The notes beneath the pieces were generated by a model. That model had not been told where the DNA came from and did no database searches. It saw nothing but the letters and a program-made list of their open reading frames with translations. The translations under genes and the position numbers were made by a program. A stretch of 9,673 bases of DNA. Source: Pseudomonadota bacterium. GTDB taxonomy: Bacteria; Pseudomonadota; Alphaproteobacteria; Rhizobiales; Xanthobacteraceae. The stretch is from NCBI GenBank assembly GCA_023390695.1, contig JAEWCJ010000427.1, forward strand, positions 1-9,673, in the 5' to 3' direction. Below, one piece after another: positions 5,817-9,673 of the stretch (its first letter is position 1; every line of letters starts with the position of its first letter).

Positions 5817-6758
5817 ATGAAGAAGATTTTTCTGGCGGCTGCCGCGGCGGTGACGCTCGCAGCCATGCCGGCGCAGGCGCAAACCAAGGTCACGATCGGC
5901 ATTTCCGGATGGACCGGCTTCGCCCCGCTGACGCTTGCGAAGGAGGCCGGCATCTTCGCGAAAAACGGCGTCGACGTCACCATCAAGAAGATCCCGCAGG
6001 CGAGCCGCCATCTCGCGATCCTCTCCGGCGACATCCAGTGCGCCGCCACGACGGTGGAAACCTGGATCGTCTGGAACGCCAACGGCGTTGCCACCACGCA
6101 ATTGTTCCAGCTCGACAAGTCCTACGGCGCCGACGGCATGGTGGTGCGCAACGACGTGAAGGCGATCAAGGACGTGAAGGGCAAGCCCGTCGCCGCCTCC
6201 GCGCCCGGCACGGCGCCATATTTCACGCTCGCCTGGTTCCTGAAGAAGAACGGCCTGTCGGTGAAGGACGTGAAAGTCGTCAACATGGAGCCCGGTCCGG
6301 CGGCGCAGGCCTTCATCGCCGGCCAGAACGACGTCGCGATGACCTATGAGCCCTATCTGTCGGCGGTGCGCGCCAAGCCCGACGCCGGCAAGATCATCGC
6401 CACCACGCTCGATTATCCGATGGTGATGGACACGTTCGGCTGCACGCCGAAATTCATCGCCGAGAACGAGGCCGCCGTAAAGGCGATGACCAAGAGCTAT
6501 TTCGAAGCGCTGGAGATGATCGAGAAGGATCAGAAGAAAGCCTACGAGATCATGGGCGCCGACGTGAAGCAGTCCGGCGAGCAGTTCGGCAATTCCGCGA
6601 AATATCTGCGCTGGCAGGATCAGGCGGCGAACAAGAAGTTCTTCGCCGGCGAGCATGCGCAATTCTCGAAGGAGGCCGCCGACCTCTTGCTGGAGATCGG
6701 CGTCATCAAGCAGATCCCGGATCTGTCGAAACTCGCCGATCCGCGCTTCGTGCAATAG
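5817..6758 (+). CDS. ABC transporter substrate-binding protein, SsuA/TauA/NMT1 family
   Basis: This is a periplasmic solute receptor of 313 residues for the importer encoded downstream. It has a clear signal peptide: MKK, then an Ala-rich hydrophobic stretch, ending AMPAQA with cleavage likely after residue 21. The mature part opens with KVTIGISGWTGFAPLTLAKEAGIF (24-47), the typical first strand and ligand loop of the family, followed by a DIQCAATTVETW segment (72-83) and KGKPVAASAPGTAPYF (121-136), the second binding loop. NDVAMTYEPYLS and KAYEIMGADV in the C-terminal lobe are also characteristic. The family binds taurine, alkanesulfonates, nitrate or pyrimidine-like compounds, and specificity cannot be read by eye. 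Lying divergent from hutH and upstream of hutF, it may bind histidine, urocanate or another imidazole compound; this is inference. GGAGGGG precedes ATG 5817. Confidence 0.92.
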   Translation: MKKIFLAAAAAVTLAAMPAQAQTKVTIGISGWTGFAPLTLAKEAGIFAKNGVDVTIKKIPQASRHLAILSGDIQCAATTVETWIVWNANGVATTQLFQLDKSYGADGMVVRNDVKAIKDVKGKPVAASAPGTAPYFTLAWFLKKNGLSVKDVKVVNMEPGPAAQAFIAGQNDVAMTYEPYLSAVRAKPDAGKIIATTLDYPMVMDTFGCTPKFIAENEAAVKAMTKSYFEALEMIEKDQKKAYEIMGADVKQSGEQFGNSAKYLRWQDQAANKKFFAGEHAQFSKEAADLLLEIGVIKQIPDLSKLADPRFVQ

Positions 6759-6773
6759 CTTTGCGTTTCACAT

Positions 6774-6887
6774 CGTCATGGCCGGGCGAAAGGCGCGCCG
6801 TCGTCGTGTCTGGAGTCCCGGCCATCCACATCTTGACCCTGGATCGAGCCTGAAGACGTGGATGCCCGGCACCGGCCGGGCATGACG
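6774..6887. repeat. Palindromic intergenic repeat, copy A (inside the ABC operon)
   Basis: The outer arms CGTCATG (6774-6780) and CATGACG (6881-6887) are complementary. The inner arms CATCCACATCTT (6823-6834) and AAGACGTGGATG (6853-6864) match at 11 of 12 positions. ATGGCCGGG (6778-6786) can also pair locally with CCCGGCCAT (6817-6825), and GCCCGG/CCGGGC in the right half can pair too. It is an inverted copy of the element at 8466-8551 with about 25 extra bases in one hairpin loop (6788-6816). No T tract follows either hairpin. It lies between the substrate-binding protein and permease genes and includes a GTG (6858) and an ATG (6882) in frame with the permease. Confidence 0.85.
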
Positions 6888-7682
6888 ATGGAGATGCTAT
6901 TCAAAGCGATGCGCCCCCTCGCACCCATATCGAACACCGCCCGGATCCTTCTGGGCATCTCGTTCTTCGTTCTGTTCGTTGCCGCCTGGTCGGTCGCCAC
7001 CCTGGGCGGCTTTGTCTCCAAGACCTTTCTGGCCGACCCGCTGACCATGCTGGAGGACGGCTGGCTGCTGCTCACCAAATACAATTTTTCGTATGATATC
7101 GGCGTTACGGTATGGCGCGTGGTTGGCGGTTTCGTGTTCGCCGCGCTCGTCGCCGTGCCGCTCGGCATCCTGATGGGCGCCTACAAGCCGATCGAGGCCT
7201 TTCTCGAACCCTTTGTGTCCTTCGCGCGCTATCTGCCGGCCTCGGCCTTCATTCCGCTTTTGATCCTGTGGGCGGGCATCGGCGAAATGCAGAAGCTGCT
7301 CGTCATCTTCATCGGCTCCGTCTTCCAGATCATCCTGATGGTGGCGGTCACCGTCAGTTCCGTGCGCCGCGACCTCGTGGAAGCCGCGCTCACCCTCGGC
7401 GCCAAGGATCAGGGCATTCTCGGCCGGGTGCTGATCCCGTCTTCCGCGCCGGGCATCGCCGAGACCCTGCGGCTGGTGCTCGGCTGGGCCTGGACCTATG
7501 TGATCGTCGCCGAACTGATCGGCTCGTCCTCCGGCATCGGCCATATGATCATCGACAGCCAGGCGTTGCTCGCCACCGGCCAGATGATCTTCGGCATCAT
7601 CGTGATCGGCGTCATCGGCTTAATCTCCGACTACCTGTTCAAGGCGGTGAACCAGCGTCTGTTCCCATGGAGCCTGTCATGA
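6888..7682 (+). CDS. ABC transporter permease, SsuC/TauC family
   Basis: This inner-membrane channel subunit is likely a homodimer that works with the substrate-binding protein upstream and the ATPase downstream. From ATG 6888 it has 264 residues, with hydrophobic segments at about 19-39, 76-98, 116-131, 137-156, 200-217 and 233-251. The cytoplasmic EAA loop that contacts the ATPase is EAALTLGAKDQGILGRVLIP at about 165-184. The start is uncertain: GTG 6858 and ATG 6882 are in frame but lie inside the palindromic repeat, so their N-terminal residues would be repeat-derived. ATG 6888 is the first start outside it; ATG 6894 and 6909 are also possible. None has a good ribosome binding site. Its TGA overlaps the ATPase start by four bases (ATGA), the usual sign of coupled translation. 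Confidence 0.9.
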   Translation: MEMLFKAMRPLAPISNTARILLGISFFVLFVAAWSVATLGGFVSKTFLADPLTMLEDGWLLLTKYNFSYDIGVTVWRVVGGFVFAALVAVPLGILMGAYKPIEAFLEPFVSFARYLPASAFIPLLILWAGIGEMQKLLVIFIGSVFQIILMVAVTVSSVRRDLVEAALTLGAKDQGILGRVLIPSSAPGIAETLRLVLGWAWTYVIVAELIGSSSGIGHMIIDSQALLATGQMIFGIIVIGVIGLISDYLFKAVNQRLFPWSLS

Positions 7683-8461
7683 GCAAGCTCCTGATCCAGG
7701 ATGTCTCGCGTGTCTTCCCGGCGGTGCGGGGCGGCACGCCGACGCGTGCGCTGCAGCCGATCGACCTGACCATCGGCGACAACGACTTCGTCACCATTCT
7801 CGGCCCGTCCGGCTGCGGCAAGTCGACCTTGCTGCGGATGGTGGCCGGTCTCGATACGCCGACCGAGGGCGGCATCCTGCTCGACGGCCTGCCGGTGACG
7901 CGGCCCGGCCCCGAACGCGGCATGGTGTTTCAGTCCTACACGCTGTTTCCATGGCTCACCATTGCGGAGAACGTCGCTTTCGGCCTGCGCGAAAAGGGCG
8001 TGCCCTTGCGCGAGCGCATGGATATCGTCGCTCAGTGGCTGGATCGCGTCGGACTGACCAGTTTCGCCAATCATTATCCGAAACAGCTCTCCGGCGGCAT
8101 GCAGCAGCGCACCGCGATTGCGCGCGCGCTCGCCAACGATCCTGCGATCCTGTTGCTCGACGAGCCTTTCGGCGCGCTCGACAACCAGACCCGCGCCCTG
8201 ATGCAGGAATTGCTGCTCGGCATCTGGGAGCGCGAGCGCAAGACCGTGCTGTTCGTCACTCATGACATCGAGGAGGCGATCTTTCTCGCCTCGCGTGTCG
8301 TGGTGATGTCGGCGCGTCCCGGCCGCATCAAGGCGGATATCCCGATCGATCTCGGCTATCCGCGCCACTACACGGTGAAGACCAGCCCGGAATTCTCCGC
8401 CATCAAGGCGCGGCTGACCGAGGAGATCCGCGCCGAAGCGGTGCTGGCGGCGGGGGTCTAA
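7679..8461 (+). CDS. ABC transporter ATP-binding protein, SsuB/TauB family
   Basis: This is a cytoplasmic ATPase of 260 residues that powers the importer. All motifs are intact: Walker A GPSGCGKST (42-50), Q-loop Gln85 in VFQSYTLFPW, signature LSGGMQQR (137-144), Walker B LLLDEP (158-163) with catalytic Glu162 in DEPFGALD, and His195 in VTHDIEEA. The SARPGRI segment (211-217) and the C-terminal tail are usual for the nitrate/sulfonate/taurine group. The start is ATG 7679, overlapping the permease stop by four bases, with GGAG at 7669-7672 six bases upstream. An in-frame ATG at 7667 would add four residues (MEPV) but is less likely. The gene ends just before the second palindromic repeat. Confidence 0.95.
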   Translation: MSKLLIQDVSRVFPAVRGGTPTRALQPIDLTIGDNDFVTILGPSGCGKSTLLRMVAGLDTPTEGGILLDGLPVTRPGPERGMVFQSYTLFPWLTIAENVAFGLREKGVPLRERMDIVAQWLDRVGLTSFANHYPKQLSGGMQQRTAIARALANDPAILLLDEPFGALDNQTRALMQELLLGIWERERKTVLFVTHDIEEAIFLASRVVVMSARPGRIKADIPIDLGYPRHYTVKTSPEFSAIKARLTEEIRAEAVLAAGV

Positions 8462-8465
8462 CCTT

Positions 8466-8551
8466 CGTCATGCCCGGCCTTGTGCCGGGCATCCACGTCT
8501 TGCTTTCAAGGCACGAAGACGTGGATGGCCGGGACAAGCCCGGCCATGACG
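8466..8551. repeat. Palindromic intergenic repeat, copy B (after the ABC operon)
   Basis: This 86-base element has outer arms CGTCATG/CATGACG and perfect inner arms CATCCACGTCTT (8490-8501) and AAGACGTGGATG (8516-8527). Each half also forms its own hairpin: ATGCCCGGC/GCCGGGCAT around CTTGT (8470-8492) and ATGGCCGGG/CCCGGCCAT around ACAAG (8525-8547). It lies between the ATPase stop and the convergent hutF stop, where such a structure could act as a transcript end or protect the 3' end. It lacks a T tract, so it is not a standard intrinsic terminator. Repeats of this kind are numerous between genes in Bradyrhizobium-like bacteria (general knowledge). Confidence 0.88.
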
Positions 8552-8559
8552 TGGTGCAG

Positions 8560-9673
8560 TTACAAAGCAGACAATTTACTCAGCACCGCGCGGTAGTGCT
8601 TCTCGACAGCGTCTCTTTGATGATGGCGACCATTTTCAACCACATGCCGGCCATCTACGAACACATCCTTCACGGCGCTGCGCCCGGCAACGAAGATCCA
8701 GGCATCAAGCCAGACATCGTCGTTGGCTGACACCAGATCGGGATGGTTGTGGTCGAGCACGACGAGATCCGCACGCTGGCCGGCAGCGATCGCGCCGGCC
8801 GCGCGCTGCAGCGCCTGTGCGCCGCCGGCGAGCGCTTGCGTGAACAGGCGGTGGCCCGTCGACTCGCCCTCTGTCATCGTCATGATGTTGCGGCCGCGAT
8901 GCAGCAGCCGCTGGCTGTATTCGAGCTGGCGCAACTCGCCGGCGGCGTCGATATCGATATTGGAATCGGTGCCGACGCCGAAGCGGCCGGAGGCCTCCAG
9001 AAAATCCGGCCCGTTGAAGAAGCCGTCGCCCAGCGAGGCTTCGGTCAGCGGGCATAGCCCCGCAATCGCCCCCGATTGGGCCAGGCCGCGCGTTTCCTCC
9101 GCCGTCATGTGCGTGGAGTGGATCAGACACCAGCGCCGGTCGATATCCATCTCGTCCAGCAGCCATTGCACGGGCCGCCGTCCCGACCATGCGATACAGT
9201 CGTCGACCTCCTTGGTCTGTTCGGCGGCGTGGATGTGGATCGGTCCGTCCGGCATTGCCGTGACAACCTGCTGCAAGGTGTCCGGCGTCACGGCGCGGAG
9301 CGAATGCGGCGCGATGCCGACCTGCGCCGACGCCAGCGGGGCGACGACGGCGCGGCTGCGTTCGGCAAGCTTTAGAAAGCGGTCCGGATCGTTGAGGAAA
9401 CGCCGTTGCCCTGCGACCGGCGCCGCGCCGCCAAATCCGCCATAGGCATAAAACGACGGCAGCAAAGTCAGGCCGATGCCGGTGTCGCCGGCCGCCGCCG
9501 CGATGCGCGCGGCCATCTCGCCGAGATCGGCATAAGGCGTGCCGTCCGGCGCGTGATGCAGATAGTGAAACTCGGCGACCGCGGTGAAGCCGCGCTCCAG
9601 CATTTCCATATAGGCGAAGGCGGAGATGGCCTCGACATCTTCGGGACTGAGCTGCCCGAGGAAGCGGTACATC
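8560..9673 (-). CDS. hutF: Formimidoylglutamate deiminase, N-terminus cut by the window edge
   Basis: HutF converts N-formimidoyl-L-glutamate to N-formyl-L-glutamate plus ammonia, in the five-step histidine pathway that then uses HutG. It is a zinc enzyme of the amidohydrolase superfamily. The visible 370 residues align with about residue 85 onward of the roughly 450-residue family, so the frame continues past the right edge and the N-terminal HxH metal motif is not seen. Visible landmarks, numbered from the ATG at 9672, are TAVAEFHYLHH (30-40), HIHAAEQ (146-152) with metal and catalytic His/Glu, KEVDDCIAWSGRRPVQWL (154-171), CLIHSTH (182-188), GLCPLTEASLGDG (205-217) and GTDS (234-237) with the metal-binding Asp. 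The apparent ATG at 9672 is an internal methionine, not the real start. It is convergent with the ABC operon. Confidence 0.93.
   Translation of the reverse strand, partial: MYRFLGQLSPEDVEAISAFAYMEMLERGFTAVAEFHYLHHAPDGTPYADLGEMAARIAAAAGDTGIGLTLLPSFYAYGGFGGAAPVAGQRRFLNDPDRFLKLAERSRAVVAPLASAQVGIAPHSLRAVTPDTLQQVVTAMPDGPIHIHAAEQTKEVDDCIAWSGRRPVQWLLDEMDIDRRWCLIHSTHMTAEETRGLAQSGAIAGLCPLTEASLGDGFFNGPDFLEASGRFGVGTDSNIDIDAAGELRQLEYSQRLLHRGRNIMTMTEGESTGHRLFTQALAGGAQALQRAAGAIAAGQRADLVVLDHNHPDLVSANDDVWLDAWIFVAGRSAVKDVFVDGRHVVENGRHHQRDAVEKHYRAVLSKLSAL

Noticed and set aside
4263..6755. An 830-codon minus-strand open frame spanning hutH, the intergenic region and the receptor gene
   Set aside because: Its translation is Arg/Gly/Ala-rich without domains and overlaps two strongly recognised genes. 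Long false frames opposite or out of phase with real genes are expected in GC-rich DNA.
8466..8551. Intrinsic terminator after the ABC operon
   Set aside because: The hairpins are strong but no T tract follows on either strand, and a near-identical inverted element occurs inside the operon, so it is listed as a repeat only.

Overview
The window is GC-rich, gene-dense DNA with compact operons. It looks like an alphaproteobacterium of the order Hyphomicrobiales, probably near Bradyrhizobium, Rhodopseudomonas or Pseudolabrys. This placement is an inference. It rests on base composition, the gene families (TRAP transporter, NIPSNAP protein, SsuA/TauA-type ABC transporter, HutF-type histidine catabolism) and two copies of a CGTCATG...GGATG...CATGACG palindromic repeat of a kind common between genes in those bacteria. 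No rRNA, tRNA, CRISPR array, complete insertion sequence or phage gene is visible.

Left part (1-1713, all minus strand). A two-domain winged-helix regulator of no named family is followed by a short NIPSNAP-family protein and by the small membrane subunit (DctQ) of a TRAP transporter, which runs off the left edge. A perfect 16-bp palindrome lies between the regulator and the NIPSNAP gene and is a candidate operator for the NIPSNAP-TRAP unit.

Centre left (1714-4137). A 370-base divergent control region holds a tandem 18-bp repeat, a 21-bp interrupted inverted repeat and a possible promoter. It leads into a tightly coupled plus-strand pair resembling the beta and alpha subunits of succinyl-CoA synthetase or malate-CoA ligase. 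Both subunits keep the overall fold and the phospho-histidine. They have altered otherwise conserved loops, so this is probably a CoA ligase for another organic acid rather than the housekeeping sucCD. With the nearby TRAP transporter it suggests uptake and CoA activation of a carboxylic acid.

Right part (4154-9673). Histidine ammonia-lyase (hutH, minus) and formimidoylglutamate deiminase (hutF, minus, cut by the right edge) flank a plus-strand ABC importer: substrate-binding protein, permease and ATPase. HutF implies the five-step histidine route through N-formylglutamate. The hutU, hutI and hutG steps are not in the window. By position the importer is a candidate carrier for histidine, urocanate or a related compound, although its family is better known for taurine, sulfonates, nitrate and pyrimidine-like substrates. 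Two inverted copies of the palindromic repeat bracket the permease-ATPase pair, and one of them contains possible start codons of the permease.

The most notable items are the divergent CoA ligase with its repeat-rich promoter, the importer embedded in hut genes, the substituted QDPYS motif in HutH, and the repeat copies inside and after the ABC operon.
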